A DNA stretch of 64,000 bases, from assembly GCA_017456145.1 (NCBI GenBank), contig JAFTJZ010000068.1, positions 1-64,000 of the forward strand, in the 5' to 3' direction. Positions 26,739 through 36,172 of the stretch are shown piece after piece. Position 1 is the first letter of the stretch. Every line of letters begins with the position of its first letter. The notes under the pieces were generated by a model. It searched no databases, had not been told where the DNA came from, and saw only the letters and a program-made list of their open reading frames with translations. A program made the translations under genes and the position numbers. The stretch comes from Clostridia bacterium. GTDB taxonomy: Bacteria > Bacillota > Clostridia > Oscillospirales > CAG-272.

Positions 26739-28934
26739 ATGATTACCCATAAAAACAGCGAAAAAAATGCGAGCAGCCAAAATCACGGACGCGGCATATA
26801 TAGCAGCATATATAAAAGAAGGCTTGCTTTCTTTTTTGCGGTGGTGCTGCTGATGGGCGCACTGTTCTCCTGTACGGAGGAGCCGATTGTTGCAAGTGAC
26901 CTCAATTTTGTGAGTCCCGACGGCTACAGTATCTACAGCGTGGTGTATTCCGAGAGCACGGCGACCGAGGAGATCGTGACGGCGGCAAAAGAGCTGCGTG
27001 ACACTCTGGAGATCATTCTCGGCTGTGAGGTTGCATTGACCGATGACCATGTCAGCCTGGGAACCGATTATGCTTATGAGATCTTAGTGGGTGACGTGCA
27101 AAGAACGGTCATTCCTACCGTGCTTGAGAATCTGGAGGAGGATGAATATACCGTTCGTGTGACAGGACATAAGATTATCCTTTTGGGTGAAGATAATCGG
27201 GCAACCATTGAGGCGATCGATTATTTTATGCAGGATGTGTTATCCTGCAGCGGTGTTGAGACGGCAAAGGAAAATCGATATCTTTCCATCTCTCAAAGCT
27301 ATCGCTATAATGCCTTCCATACGCCGCCCCGAACCCATGTGCTCAAGACGGATACGGCGATTCCCGTTTCCCCTTATCTTCCCGTCGAGCTGCTTTTGGT
27401 TGATGTGCCGGGGAATACCGCCGATGCGCTGACGCTTGCGACACTGCAGGGCTTGGCTGCGGCAATGTCCGGCGAGCAGATCCTGCTTAATACCGAAACA
27501 GCACAAAGAGATGCCGCGCTTTTGACGGCGGCGCTGCCCGACGGCTATGACGCAACGCTGTACGAAACGGATGCTTACGGACAGGTGTGGACGCTGGAGA
27601 GTCTGCTGACCTATTTTGCACCGCGGCTGCAGGGCTATATTCTTTGTGATGATGATCTGGGCTCCGAGTCGGCGTCGGTTGCGATCAGCATGGCGAATCA
27701 GCTATGTGCGGTGGTGCTGACCGAAGAAAATCAGCAGCTTGCCAAGACCGCGGGACTCTCTTGTGTCTTTGATGCGACAAGTGCCGATATGACATGGTTT
27801 TATGATAGCCCGTATTTTACGCAAATCAATCGCACCGTAGCGATCGAGCAATCGGCGGCGCTGGCACCTCGCCTGATCGACTACGCCGTGATGACAGGCG
27901 CACTGTTTGCCAGTTACAATGGAGACGACGGCTACCTGCACGCACAGATGTTCCGATATCTGGATGACGGTGCCGTAGTTCTGGGAGAAAATGACGTGCT
28001 GGGAAAATATCGTACGGTGACGACGTTATCGGCGATCAACGCCACGTATATTCCTGCGCGGCAAGCGTGCAATCTTTCTACCTTGAGTGGGTTTGCACGC
28101 GATGGAATCACGCTTGAGGATGAGTTCACGGAGTCATCGTCGACACAGAATGCCGCCAACGAGACGGGAAAGCACACCGTCTGTCTGGTCATGACGGATG
28201 GCGAGAGCATGGAGTGGATGCTGGATGAATTTTCGACCTCATCTTCGTGGTATGGCTCGGCAAAACGCGGCAGCTTTGCCATGAACTGGGGAATTCCCGC
28301 AACGCTTGGAGAGCTTGCAAATCCCATTCTGACCTCGCTTGCCGCCACCCGTACCGCTGCCGATGGCTTTGTGATACAGCTTTCGGGACTTGGATATACC
28401 TTCCCCTCGCTTTGGAGGACGGACGCACTGACCCTGATGGCTCAAAAGCTGGGAGAGACCATGCAAGACATGGGGGTATCCTATCTGCAGGTGGCAGACG
28501 ACGGTGCAATGAATTCCGAGGTGCTGCTCCCGCTGGCGTCCTTGGACGCAGTGAAGGGAATGATCTATACGGATTATAACTATGCTGATATGAACGGTTC
28601 GATCGTCTGGGTCGGAGATACGCCTGTGGTGACGGCAAGCTATCGCTTGTGGGCGGGATTGCATGAGGGCAGTATCGAATACGTTGCCGAGAGCGTCAAC
28701 AGTGCCGCAACGGATCCGAGCGGGGAAAACGCCTATTCGATCATTATGGTACACGCCTGGTCCGGATTGGATGGAAGTGGGCGTCTGGTGAGCGGCGGCA
28801 ATACCATGGACGCTGTAGCTGCGTTGGTCGCTGCCTTTGACGAGAGCGTTGAAGTGGTTGGTGTGGAGGAATTTTTCTCCCGCATCAGATCCAATCTCTC
28901 GCCCGATGCGTCGGTACAAGGCGATGGAAAATAA
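26739..28934 (+). CDS. GxGYxYP-family putative glycoside hydrolase, lipoprotein-like
   Basis: 731 residues from ATG 26739 (AAAGGA about 11 nt upstream; an upstream TTG has no RBS). Residues about 28-46 form a hydrophobic signal segment ending GALFSC, a plausible lipobox despite a long polar N-region. Residues 50-190 look like a CBM-like/hydrolase-associated beta domain (EELRDTLE... region with GHKIILLGEDNRATIEAIDYF, seen before many secreted GHs). From about residue 220 the GxGYxYP architecture starts; the name-giving motif is GLGYTFP at Gly550. DGESMEWML and VHAWSGLD are further conserved acidic/His spots. The family is predicted glycosidase with no defined substrate. Probably surface-located. 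Confidence 0.7.
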   Translation: MITHKNSEKNASSQNHGRGIYSSIYKRRLAFFFAVVLLMGALFSCTEEPIVASDLNFVSPDGYSIYSVVYSESTATEEIVTAAKELRDTLEIILGCEVALTDDHVSLGTDYAYEILVGDVQRTVIPTVLENLEEDEYTVRVTGHKIILLGEDNRATIEAIDYFMQDVLSCSGVETAKENRYLSISQSYRYNAFHTPPRTHVLKTDTAIPVSPYLPVELLLVDVPGNTADALTLATLQGLAAAMSGEQILLNTETAQRDAALLTAALPDGYDATLYETDAYGQVWTLESLLTYFAPRLQGYILCDDDLGSESASVAISMANQLCAVVLTEENQQLAKTAGLSCVFDATSADMTWFYDSPYFTQINRTVAIEQSAALAPRLIDYAVMTGALFASYNGDDGYLHAQMFRYLDDGAVVLGENDVLGKYRTVTTLSAINATYIPARQACNLSTLSGFARDGITLEDEFTESSSTQNAANETGKHTVCLVMTDGESMEWMLDEFSTSSSWYGSAKRGSFAMNWGIPATLGELANPILTSLAATRTAADGFVIQLSGLGYTFPSLWRTDALTLMAQKLGETMQDMGVSYLQVADDGAMNSEVLLPLASLDAVKGMIYTDYNYADMNGSIVWVGDTPVVTASYRLWAGLHEGSIEYVAESVNSAATDPSGENAYSIIMVHAWSGLDGSGRLVSGGNTMDAVAALVAAFDESVEVVGVEEFFSRIRSNLSPDASVQGDGK

Positions 28935-29003
28935 GATGTGATACGACACGCGGACACGCGTTTCGTGTTGATGTGAATGGGAATCAAGAGGGGGCGGAAA
29001 ACC

Positions 29004-30014
29004 ATGACAGAAAAAAATGGCGGGCACAAGAGCGTTGCCCGGAGCACACAGACGCAGAGGAATCCGTTCCCCTTTTCCGACAGCAACAAGCGATATCATA
29101 CTTACGATTATTATCTGCGCCGTACCTTTGGCGGCAAATGCGCCAAGATCCCGTTGGATGCGGGATTTACTTGCCCGAATATTGACGGACGCTGCGGCGT
29201 GGGTGGCTGCATTTATTGCTCGGGGCGCGGGAGCGGAGATTTTGCCGAGGAGGCTTCCGTGCCGCTGCGGCAGCAGTATGAGATCGTGCGGACTGCGCTG
29301 TCCTCCAAGTGGAGTGTGGAGCGTTGCATCCCGTATTTTCAGGCACACACCAACACTTATGCACCGACCGAGGTGCTGCAACAGATCTTTGAGGAGGCAC
29401 TGACCTATCCCGGTGCGGTCGGACTGAACATAGCCACCCGCGCGGATTGCCTGACCGAGCAGACGGTGCGCATGCTTTCCTCCCTTGCCGAGCGGACGGT
29501 GTTGACCGTCGAGCTTGGCTTGCAGTCGGTGCATGATCTTACCGCCGCTCGCATCAATCGCGGGCATACTTATGCACAGTTTCTTGACGGCTATGAGCGG
29601 CTGGGGCAGGCGAGTCGGCGGATCGGACGGTGTGTCCATTTGATCTTCGGGCTGCCCGGAGAGGATGACGATATGATGATGGAGTCGGTGCGTAGGGTCG
29701 CGGCACTGAAACCCGAGCAGGTCAAGCTGCACCTGTTACACGTGCTGCGGGGAACGGCACTGGGAGAAATGTATGAGCGTGGGGCATATACACCACTGAC
29801 AAGAGAGCGATATATCTCCTTGGTGGCTCGTGCACTGACGCTGTTGCCGCCCGAGACGGTCATCGGTCGCTTGACGGGGGATGGCATGGGCACGGCTCTG
29901 TTGGCACCCGATTGGAGCCGACGCAAGGTGAGCGTGATCAATGATATCGATAAAACGCTGTATGAAAACGATTTGTGGCAAGGGTGTGCGCGTGAGTGCG
30001 CAGATGTTGTATAA
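29004..30014 (+). CDS. Radical SAM protein, YhcC/TIGR01212 family
   Basis: 336 residues from ATG 29004 (GAGGGGGCGG upstream; an ATG at 28977 lacks an RBS). The cluster-binding motif is CPNIDGRCGVGGCIYC, with Cys57, Cys69 and Cys72 in family positions, within the typical GFTCPNxDG opening. The barrel follows (ELGLQSVHDLTAARINRGH, HLIFGLPGEDDDMM) and a C-terminal part with HLLHVLRGT. TIGR01212 proteins are radical SAM enzymes of uncertain substrate, long linked to tRNA modification. Stand-alone gene. Confidence 0.9.
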   Translation: MTEKNGGHKSVARSTQTQRNPFPFSDSNKRYHTYDYYLRRTFGGKCAKIPLDAGFTCPNIDGRCGVGGCIYCSGRGSGDFAEEASVPLRQQYEIVRTALSSKWSVERCIPYFQAHTNTYAPTEVLQQIFEEALTYPGAVGLNIATRADCLTEQTVRMLSSLAERTVLTVELGLQSVHDLTAARINRGHTYAQFLDGYERLGQASRRIGRCVHLIFGLPGEDDDMMMESVRRVAALKPEQVKLHLLHVLRGTALGEMYERGAYTPLTRERYISLVARALTLLPPETVIGRLTGDGMGTALLAPDWSRRKVSVINDIDKTLYENDLWQGCARECADVV

Positions 30015-30121
30015 AAAATTACAATATATTCACAACGAGTTCATAATGTTGCTATATACTATTATATTGGAAAGCAATATTGTTTCTCGCTCCTTTGGGG
30101 CGTTGGAAAGGATGATTACCA

Positions 30122-31285
30122 GTGAATAATCAAAATCAGAATAACGAAAATAATCGCGTCTGTGACCCCTGTGAGCAGACCGTGGTGTGCCGTAAAAAAA
30201 CGTCGATCGGCGGTCAGGCACTCATGGAGGGCATTATGATGCGCGGCCCCAAGATGAGCGCCATGGCGGTGCGCAACCCTCAAGGGGAGATCGTCATTGA
30301 GCGTTGGGCGACGATGTCCAAGCCGCTGCCTGCCATTGCCCGCCTGCCGATCATTCGCGGTGTCGTGAATTTCATCTCCTCGATGTCGACGGGATATCGG
30401 TGCCTGATGCGCAGCGCCGAAATATCGGGGCTGGAGGAGCTTGAGGCCGAGATGGAGCGGGAAAAGCAGGAGAAAAAAGCCCGCAAGGCTGAAAAAAAGG
30501 CGGCAAAGAGTGAAAAAACGACCGACACGGTACAGAGTACCCACGCCGAGCAAGCCGAGCCGCAGGATGCACCGACGCAGAGCGACGCGGATGCCGCGGT
30601 TGCCAAGGATTCTACCCCCGAGAGCAGCAAGTCCGGAGAGAATAAAGGCAGCAGTGCGATGATGAATGCGATGATGGCGGTCGCCATGGTGCTGGGTGTC
30701 GGCCTGGCACTGTTGCTGTTTGTCTGGCTGCCGGGAAAAATCTATATGTGGCTGCCCGACAGTATCTTCAGCCCTGATAATCGCTATCTGCGCTCCGTGT
30801 TTGAGGGAGTGCTCAAAATTGCGCTGCTGGTCGGCTATATGGCATCGGTGTCACTGATGAAGGACATTCGCCGCACGTTTATGTTTCACGGTGCGGAGCA
30901 TAAGACCATTTTCTGTTATGAGGCCGGGCTGGATCTGACGGTGGAGAACGTTCGCAAGATGCGTCGTTTTCATCCTCGTTGCGGTACCTCGTTTTTGATC
31001 ATTATGCTGCTTGTCAGCATTTTCGTCGGCTTTTTTATCCCGCCGTCGCTGAATATGGTGCTGCGCACGGCGATCAAGCTGCTTTTGATCCCCATCATTA
31101 TGGGAATCGGCTACGAATTGATTAAATTTGCGGGACGACACGACAATATTGTGACCCGTATCGTCTCAGCACCCGGTCTGTGGCTGCAGCGCATCACTGT
31201 GCTTGAGCCTGACGACGATATGATCGAGTGCGCGATCACGGCAGTCAAGGAGGTCATTCCCGAGGATGGCAGTGACCGTATCTGA
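30122..31285 (+). CDS. DUF1385 (YqhQ-like) membrane protein
   Basis: 387 residues, starting at GTG 30122 with GGAAAGGATG upstream. Family motifs: IGGQALMEGIMMRGP (residues ~18-32), then the membrane half with FHGAEHKTIFCYE, RFHPRCGTSFL and four or so spans to the end. Between them residues ~103-175 are a Lys/Glu/Ala-rich then acidic Ser/Thr low-complexity insert not found in shorter YqhQ proteins (~320). The function of the family is unsettled; in Gram-positives it is often next to prmC/prfA and called a metal-dependent enzyme. It is followed at 31 bp by ywlG-like, an association I take as an operon. Confidence 0.9.
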   Translation: MNNQNQNNENNRVCDPCEQTVVCRKKTSIGGQALMEGIMMRGPKMSAMAVRNPQGEIVIERWATMSKPLPAIARLPIIRGVVNFISSMSTGYRCLMRSAEISGLEELEAEMEREKQEKKARKAEKKAAKSEKTTDTVQSTHAEQAEPQDAPTQSDADAAVAKDSTPESSKSGENKGSSAMMNAMMAVAMVLGVGLALLLFVWLPGKIYMWLPDSIFSPDNRYLRSVFEGVLKIALLVGYMASVSLMKDIRRTFMFHGAEHKTIFCYEAGLDLTVENVRKMRRFHPRCGTSFLIIMLLVSIFVGFFIPPSLNMVLRTAIKLLLIPIIMGIGYELIKFAGRHDNIVTRIVSAPGLWLQRITVLEPDDDMIECAITAVKEVIPEDGSDRI

Positions 31286-31316
31286 CGGTAGTTTTTTATC
31301 TGAAAAGGGAAATCAT

Positions 31317-31868
31317 ATGGAACAAATTAAAAATCAAGCAAGAGAGGCGCTGGCAGAGCTGGTCGCAGTGGCAAATTTGCGGGCAGGAGATATGCTGGTC
31401 GTGGGCTGTTCCTCCTCCGAGGTGATGGGGGAGAATATCGGCAAGGGATCTTCTCTTGAGGCAGCCGAGGCGATCTACGAGGCGATCTCACCGCTGCTTG
31501 CCGAGCGCGGCATTTATCTTGTGGCGCAGTGCTGTGAGCATTTGAACCGCGCTTTGATTATGGAGCGGGAGTGTGCGGAAAAGTACGGATATGAGATCGT
31601 GAACGTGATGCCGCAGCCGCACGCGGGTGGTTCGTTTGCAACGACTGTATACCAAAGAGCGGCGGATCCTGTGGCGGTGGAGCACGTGCGCGCCCATGCG
31701 GGAATTGACATTGGCGGAACGCTGATCGGAATGCACTTGCGCGATGTTGCCGTCCCCGTTCGGCTGCGGCAGCGCAGCATCGGACAAGCACCCATATTGT
31801 GCGCCCGTACCCGTCCGAAATTCATCGGCGGTATTCGCGCCCGTTATCCCGAGGGAGAGGTGCGCTGA
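31317..31868 (+). CDS. YwlG-like DUF436/TIGR01440 protein
   Basis: 183 residues from ATG 31317 (AAAAGGGA upstream). Typical family blocks: GCSSSEVMGENIGKGSS, VAQCCEHLNRALIMERE, PQPHAGGSFATT, AHAGIDIGGTLIGMHLR and ARTRPKFIGGIRA. Strongly conserved in Bacillota, usually close to the serine hydroxymethyltransferase or prfA loci; biochemical role unknown. Cytoplasmic. Confidence 0.93.
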   Translation: MEQIKNQAREALAELVAVANLRAGDMLVVGCSSSEVMGENIGKGSSLEAAEAIYEAISPLLAERGIYLVAQCCEHLNRALIMERECAEKYGYEIVNVMPQPHAGGSFATTVYQRAADPVAVEHVRAHAGIDIGGTLIGMHLRDVAVPVRLRQRSIGQAPILCARTRPKFIGGIRARYPEGEVR

Positions 31869-31914
31869 GCTTTTTACCTCGTAATTATGACTTGATATAT
31901 GAAGGATGGCGTAA

Positions 31915-32382
31915 ATGAAGACATTGATTCGGTATTTCCATCAGCTTTGCACGGTTTATACGGTCGCGGTGCTTTTATTGATCCTGCTCAATGCGGCACT
32001 TGGTAGCTCCTTGAGCAATACTACGGTCAACACGGTGGCATTTTTGTGGCTGTTCGTTTTTGCTGCGATTTTTGCGGCGGCTAATCTTATGCTCGGCGCG
32101 CTAACGGCGATATCGTATCCGTGGCGTGTGGTCTTACACTGCTTTATGACGGTCGGCGGCGCGTTCGCACTGCTGTATCTGCCCAACAACGCAGGCTCGG
32201 CATCCTCAAGCAAGCTGATGATGCTCCTTTTGATGCTGCTGCTTTACTGGGTCGTGATGGCACTGTATCTGGTTTTTCGCTCCAAGCGTCAGACGACGGG
32301 AGCAGAGATAAAAAAGGAAGAGCAGAAGAAGAAAGCGGAGCCCCCGTACCATAGCATTTTCGGCAACAAGGGGACGGACTGA
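31915..32382 (+). CDS. Four-span membrane protein of unknown function
   Basis: 155 residues. Four hydrophobic segments at about residues 15-32, 42-62, 70-88 and 100-122, then a Lys/Glu-rich cytoplasmic tail. The topology and length resemble DUF3021-type membrane proteins, but I see no decisive motif. Start ATG with AAGGATGG upstream. Lies 46 bp after the ywlG-like gene. Confidence 0.65.
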   Translation: MKTLIRYFHQLCTVYTVAVLLLILLNAALGSSLSNTTVNTVAFLWLFVFAAIFAAANLMLGALTAISYPWRVVLHCFMTVGGAFALLYLPNNAGSASSSKLMMLLLMLLLYWVVMALYLVFRSKRQTTGAEIKKEEQKKKAEPPYHSIFGNKGTD

Positions 32383-32476
32383 GTGGTAATTTTTCATCGG
32401 AATAGGAGTGCCTGCACACCTACATACTAATGTACAGAAATACCGCGCCGATGCGCGGAGGAAGGGAGAGATCAAC

Positions 32477-33382
32477 ATGGGAAAGGGAAGGCCCTCAAGG
32501 GAACGCGTTTTGATGCAATTTACACTGTGCGCGGCGGCTCTACTGCTGGTCATGTGCTTGTTGGCTCTTGCGGTGTTTGGTGTGGCGCGTGCGGTGCTGG
32601 AGGAAAAGGACAGCTCTCTATCCGGTGAAAATCCGGATGACGGTGATACGGAGCAGTCTGACGATGGGAACCAAAATCTTCCCGCGCAGAGCGGAGAGCC
32701 CACGGGCGATGAGCCGATCGGTGGCGACGGCACGACACCGGTGAATGCCTCGTCGGCGGTGCTTGGCGAGAGCGAAGACATGGGACAGAGCTATATCGAC
32801 AGTATGGTGTTCTTTGGCGAGTCGACCACGGCGCATCTGCGTTCGCGCGGTGTGTTGACCGGAGGAACTGCGACGACTCAGGTCTGGGCGGATGCCTCCA
32901 ATACCATGATGCTCTCGCTGGAAATTCTGAGAAATAAGATCATCTACCCCGAGACAGGGGAGCAGATGACCATAGAACAGGCAGTGGCACAAAAAAAGCC
33001 CAAGTATATGGTGCTGGCATTTGGTGTCAACGGACTTTCGGGCTTTGTCGGCAACGAGCGCCTGTATGCAGCGTCGTATGCCAAGCTGATCGGTGCCATC
33101 AAGGCGGCAAGCCCCGAGACGACGGTCATCCTGCAGACGGTCTACCCCGTGGGGCAGAGCTACAGTGATGCAGATGCCGTCAATCAAAAGATCCGACAGC
33201 TCAATGAGTGGCTGCCAAAGATCGCCGAGGACAATGGCGCGTATCTTGTGGACACGGCATCGTGTCTGAAGGATGCGGCGGGGACGCTGCGTGTGGAATT
33301 TGCCCAATCGGATGGATTGCATCTGACGGCGGCAGCATATCGGGAAATTCTTAATTATCTGCGCACACACGGCTGTCCGTGA
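32477..33382 (+). CDS. Membrane-anchored SGNH/GDSL-type hydrolase
   Basis: 301 residues from ATG 32477 (GGAAGGGAGAG upstream). One N-terminal membrane anchor (residues ~12-40), an acidic Asp/Glu/Gly/Thr spacer to about residue 105, then an SGNH fold outside the cell: block I FFGESTTAH (nucleophile Ser), the Gly/Asn block GVNGL, and the Asp-x-x-His block SDGLHL near the end. SGNH enzymes deacylate glycans or lipids; here a cell-wall or exopolysaccharide acyl ester is a guess. A DUF4358 lipoprotein follows 32 bp later; the same pairing suggests a shared envelope role. Confidence 0.8.
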   Translation: MGKGRPSRERVLMQFTLCAAALLLVMCLLALAVFGVARAVLEEKDSSLSGENPDDGDTEQSDDGNQNLPAQSGEPTGDEPIGGDGTTPVNASSAVLGESEDMGQSYIDSMVFFGESTTAHLRSRGVLTGGTATTQVWADASNTMMLSLEILRNKIIYPETGEQMTIEQAVAQKKPKYMVLAFGVNGLSGFVGNERLYAASYAKLIGAIKAASPETTVILQTVYPVGQSYSDADAVNQKIRQLNEWLPKIAEDNGAYLVDTASCLKDAAGTLRVEFAQSDGLHLTAAAYREILNYLRTHGCP

Positions 33383-33414
33383 TTTGTGCAAATCTTGGAA
33401 ACGGAGTGATAACG

Positions 33415-33936
33415 ATGAATCTTAAATGGACCAATCGATGGTGGATGATGCTCATACTGCTGCTTGCCGTGATGATGACGGCGAGTGCTTGCAGCAGCGG
33501 TACCTATCGCAATGATGTCAGTGCACAGACGCTGACCGAGACGATGATTGATGTGCTCTCCGAGGAGGACGGTCAATATTATACGGCAAGCGGTGACGCC
33601 TATGCTGTCTACTTTGATGCCGACGAGGCTTATGATACGGTGCAGGATTGCTGCATAGCCTACCATATCACGAGCATCAACGTCGATCAGTTCGGGGTCT
33701 TCCGTGTCAAGAACGGGCAGAGCACCGAGTCAGTGCGCACGATGGTGCAGAAATATGTGGACGATCAGGTGGAATATCTCAACGCATTTGCAGCCAACTA
33801 TAATCAGGACGAGCTTGCCAAGATTGAGAACGCCCGGGTCGAGGTGGTGGGACAGTACGTTTGCTTTACCATTCTCACCGCAAGCGATGAGGGTGTCGCT
33901 ATTGATGCGCTCAAGGCTGCGATCAGCAAGGATTGA
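33415..33936 (+). CDS. DUF4358 lipoprotein
   Basis: 173 residues from ATG 33415 (ACGGAGTG upstream). Signal peptide with Trp-rich start and lipobox TASAC (Cys26). The mature part of ~145 residues matches DUF4358: AYDTVQDCCIAYH, VDQFGVFRVKNGQ, VYVDDQVEYLNAF-type helix. Function unknown; secreted and lipid-anchored. It follows the SGNH hydrolase and ends at a strong terminator. Confidence 0.82.
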   Translation: MNLKWTNRWWMMLILLLAVMMTASACSSGTYRNDVSAQTLTETMIDVLSEEDGQYYTASGDAYAVYFDADEAYDTVQDCCIAYHITSINVDQFGVFRVKNGQSTESVRTMVQKYVDDQVEYLNAFAANYNQDELAKIENARVEVVGQYVCFTILTASDEGVAIDALKAAISKD

Positions 33937-33959
33937 TATAAATTTCCATATCGAAGAAG

Positions 33960-34007
33960 GATATCTGTACGGTGACATCGCGTCACACAGTACAGATATC
34001 TTTTTTT
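33960..34007 (+). terminator. Rho-independent terminator
   Basis: GATATCTGTAC-ggtgac and gtcaca-cagTACAGATATC pair almost throughout; TTTTTTT follows. Confidence 0.92.
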
Positions 34008-34027
34008 GCTTGGCTCGGAACTTTTCG

Positions 34028-34056
34028 GTATGTTTTTTTGCGCAAGGGTCAAACTA
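34028..34056 (+). promoter_or_regulatory. Possible forespore (sigma-G-like) promoter of the germination gene
   Basis: GTATG and CAAACTA with a 17-bp gap resemble the sigma-G elements (GHATR, CATnHTA; one mismatch). No sigma-A promoter is visible here and the downstream gene is spore-specific, which supports it. One site only, so tentative. Confidence 0.35.
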
Positions 34057-34110
34057 ATACAGCACAACAATGAAGTATGAAGTATATGTATTAAAAAGAG
34101 GAGATGAGGT

Positions 34111-35613
34111 ATGGATATGACGGAAACGACGGTAGCGGGCTTTCAGACCGTGCCGCTGATATTTACCGAGCAGTATGGAGAGAATGTGCGGCGTATGGAT
34201 CGTACGTTCGCGGTGGCGGATAGCTTTGATCTGCTGAAAAAGGTGATTCGTGTCGGGCAGGATGAACTGACCTTTTATTATATAGATGGTTTTGTCAAGG
34301 ACGGTACCATGACCAAGGTGATCATGCATCTGATGGGCCTGCAGGGGCTGGAAGGGATGAGCGCGAATGCATTTATGGAGCGCAATATGCCTTATGTCGA
34401 GAGCGAGGTCACAGACGACGGAGAGACGGTGACGCGCAGTCTGCTCTCGGGGGCAACAGTCGTTCTCGGTTCCACCTTCGGAGCCGAGGTTCTGGTGGTG
34501 GATGCGCGCTCGTATCCCGCCAGAGACACGGCTGAGCCGGAAGGGGATCTGGTCATGCGCGGGGCGCGAGACGGCTTTGTCGAGACAATGATCTTCAATA
34601 CCGCCCTGATACGACGCAGAGTGCGACATCCCGCACTGACGATGACCTATTTTGCTATTGGAAAATATTCGCGCAGTGATGTGTGCTTGTGCTATATGAG
34701 GGACAGAGCCAACATGAAACGGGTACAGACGCTCAAGCAAAAGCTCTCCTCACTGCAGGTGGATGCGCTGACGATGGGACAGGAATCGCTGATGGAGGTG
34801 CTGATCAAGAGGCGGTGGTACAATCCCTTTCCCAAGATCCGTATGACCGAGCGACCCGATGCGGCGGCAGCACAGCTGCTGGAGGGGAGCATCCTTCTGA
34901 TCTGCGACAACAGCCCGCAGGTCATGGTGCTGCCGACGAGTATTTTTGATTTTTTACAAGAGACCAACGACTTTTATTTTCCGCCACTGACGGGGAGCTA
35001 TATCCGGTTGCTGCGTCTGGCGATCTTTTTTCTGGCACTGTTCTTTGTGCCTGCATGGTATTTGTTGGTGTGTCACGCCGAGCTTGTCCCCTCGTGGCTT
35101 ACCTTTGCCATTCCGGAGCATACAGGGCGGATCCCGCTTCTGGCGCAGCTGCTGCTGGTGGAATTCATCATTGACGGCCTGCGCATGGCATCGCTCAACA
35201 CCCCCTCCATGCTCTCCAACTCTCTTTCGGTGGTGGGTGGCTTGATCCTCGGTGATTTTGCGGTGGACATTGGGTGGTTGATACCCGAAGTCATTCTCTA
35301 TATGGCGTTTGTTGCAATTGCGAATTACACCCAGAGATCGTATGAGTTGGGATATGCGGTAAAATTCTTGCGCATTTTGCTGTTGATATTGACGGCTCTG
35401 TTTGAATTGTGGGGCTTTGTGGCGGGCGTGATCGTCATCATTGCGCTGCTGGCGAGCAACACCACCGCCGATGAGGATCGTTCGTATCTTTATCCTCTGA
35501 TTCCGTTTGACGGCAAAGCGCTCTTGTCCTTGATATTTCGTGTGCGCAAGCGCCCGGGGAGCGGGAAAAGTGATAAAAGCGTCCGACCGGGAAACAGTCC
35601 GAGTGGAGCCTGA
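34111..35613 (+). CDS. GerA/SpoVAF-family spore germination protein
   Basis: 500 residues. Soluble N-terminal half (residues ~1-270) with the hallmark PARDTAEPEGDLVMRGARDGF, then four to six membrane spans from ~290 with the conserved FIIDGLRMASLNTP and LSVVGGLILGDFAV stretches and a basic C-terminus. The N-terminus with FYYIDGFVKDGTMTKV resembles SpoVAF more than receptor A subunits. These proteins sit in the spore inner membrane and take part in nutrient germination or DPA release. No B or C receptor subunit follows, as expected for SpoVAF. RBS AAGAGGAGATG. Evidence that the host sporulates. Confidence 0.88.
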   Translation: MDMTETTVAGFQTVPLIFTEQYGENVRRMDRTFAVADSFDLLKKVIRVGQDELTFYYIDGFVKDGTMTKVIMHLMGLQGLEGMSANAFMERNMPYVESEVTDDGETVTRSLLSGATVVLGSTFGAEVLVVDARSYPARDTAEPEGDLVMRGARDGFVETMIFNTALIRRRVRHPALTMTYFAIGKYSRSDVCLCYMRDRANMKRVQTLKQKLSSLQVDALTMGQESLMEVLIKRRWYNPFPKIRMTERPDAAAAQLLEGSILLICDNSPQVMVLPTSIFDFLQETNDFYFPPLTGSYIRLLRLAIFFLALFFVPAWYLLVCHAELVPSWLTFAIPEHTGRIPLLAQLLLVEFIIDGLRMASLNTPSMLSNSLSVVGGLILGDFAVDIGWLIPEVILYMAFVAIANYTQRSYELGYAVKFLRILLLILTALFELWGFVAGVIVIIALLASNTTADEDRSYLYPLIPFDGKALLSLIFRVRKRPGSGKSDKSVRPGNSPSGA

Positions 35614-35907
35614 TCAAAAAACCAATGCCGATCTGAGAGGGCGGGGAAGGCTTGCTGCGCGTTGGCGCGCGCTTTTATGGGAGCTATCGCCGCGGGGAGC
35701 GCCGCAATCGGCACGAGAATTGTGTTTTTCAATCATAGCCCGCCTTTTTTCAAGATTTTTATACTTCAAAAATGGCAGAAAATAGAAAATATAGACCGAA
35801 ATGGGAATGATGGAAATAGTGGAGGAGTATTTTGACGCATTTCGGCGAAATGTGACAGGAAAAATCATAATAACTGAAAAATTTCCAAAAAAATTCACGC
35901 CAACCTC
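35614..35907. other. Gap between the germination gene and the dcw promoter
   Basis: GC-rich for the first ~120 bp (CGCGTTGGCGCGCGC-like inverted repeats near 35658), then A+T-rich. Open frames here are short and lack RBSs. I see no gene and no clear terminator. Confidence 0.5.
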
Positions 35908-35936
35908 TTGCGTAAATATCCATCTTTGTGTATAAT
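35908..35936 (+). promoter_or_regulatory. Main promoter of the dcw cluster
   Basis: TTGCGT and TATAAT, 17-bp spacer. The leader to mraZ is ~230 nt. It holds a 42-codon basic open frame (35959-36087) without a good RBS and a stem ATGCCG/CGGCAT near 36100-36116. Confidence 0.75.
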
Positions 35937-36172
35937 AGTGGTGTCACGGTGGTGAAGAATGGAGCAAAAAAGAGCAAAATGGAGGAAATCGGCCTTGGAA
36001 ACACGGCGAAAACACCTTCTGATGCGGAAAAACCTTCATTCCTTGGGCTTTTGCCCGACGTTTTACTGCACGGACGTTTCCTTATAATACGCACGATGCC
36101 GTAGCAGCGGCATATGAGTGAGAAGAAAGTCACCGTGCGGTGGATATTTTAAGCAAAGAGAGGTGAGCAGGC

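Noticed and set aside
28239..29732. Minus-strand frame of ~500 codons across two plus-strand genes
   Set aside because: It crosses the end of the GxGYxYP gene and the radical SAM gene, lacks an RBS, and has His/Arg/Gln-rich antisense composition.
35959..36087. 42-codon basic frame in the mraZ leader
   Set aside because: No adequate RBS and no known peptide; noted only as part of the leader.
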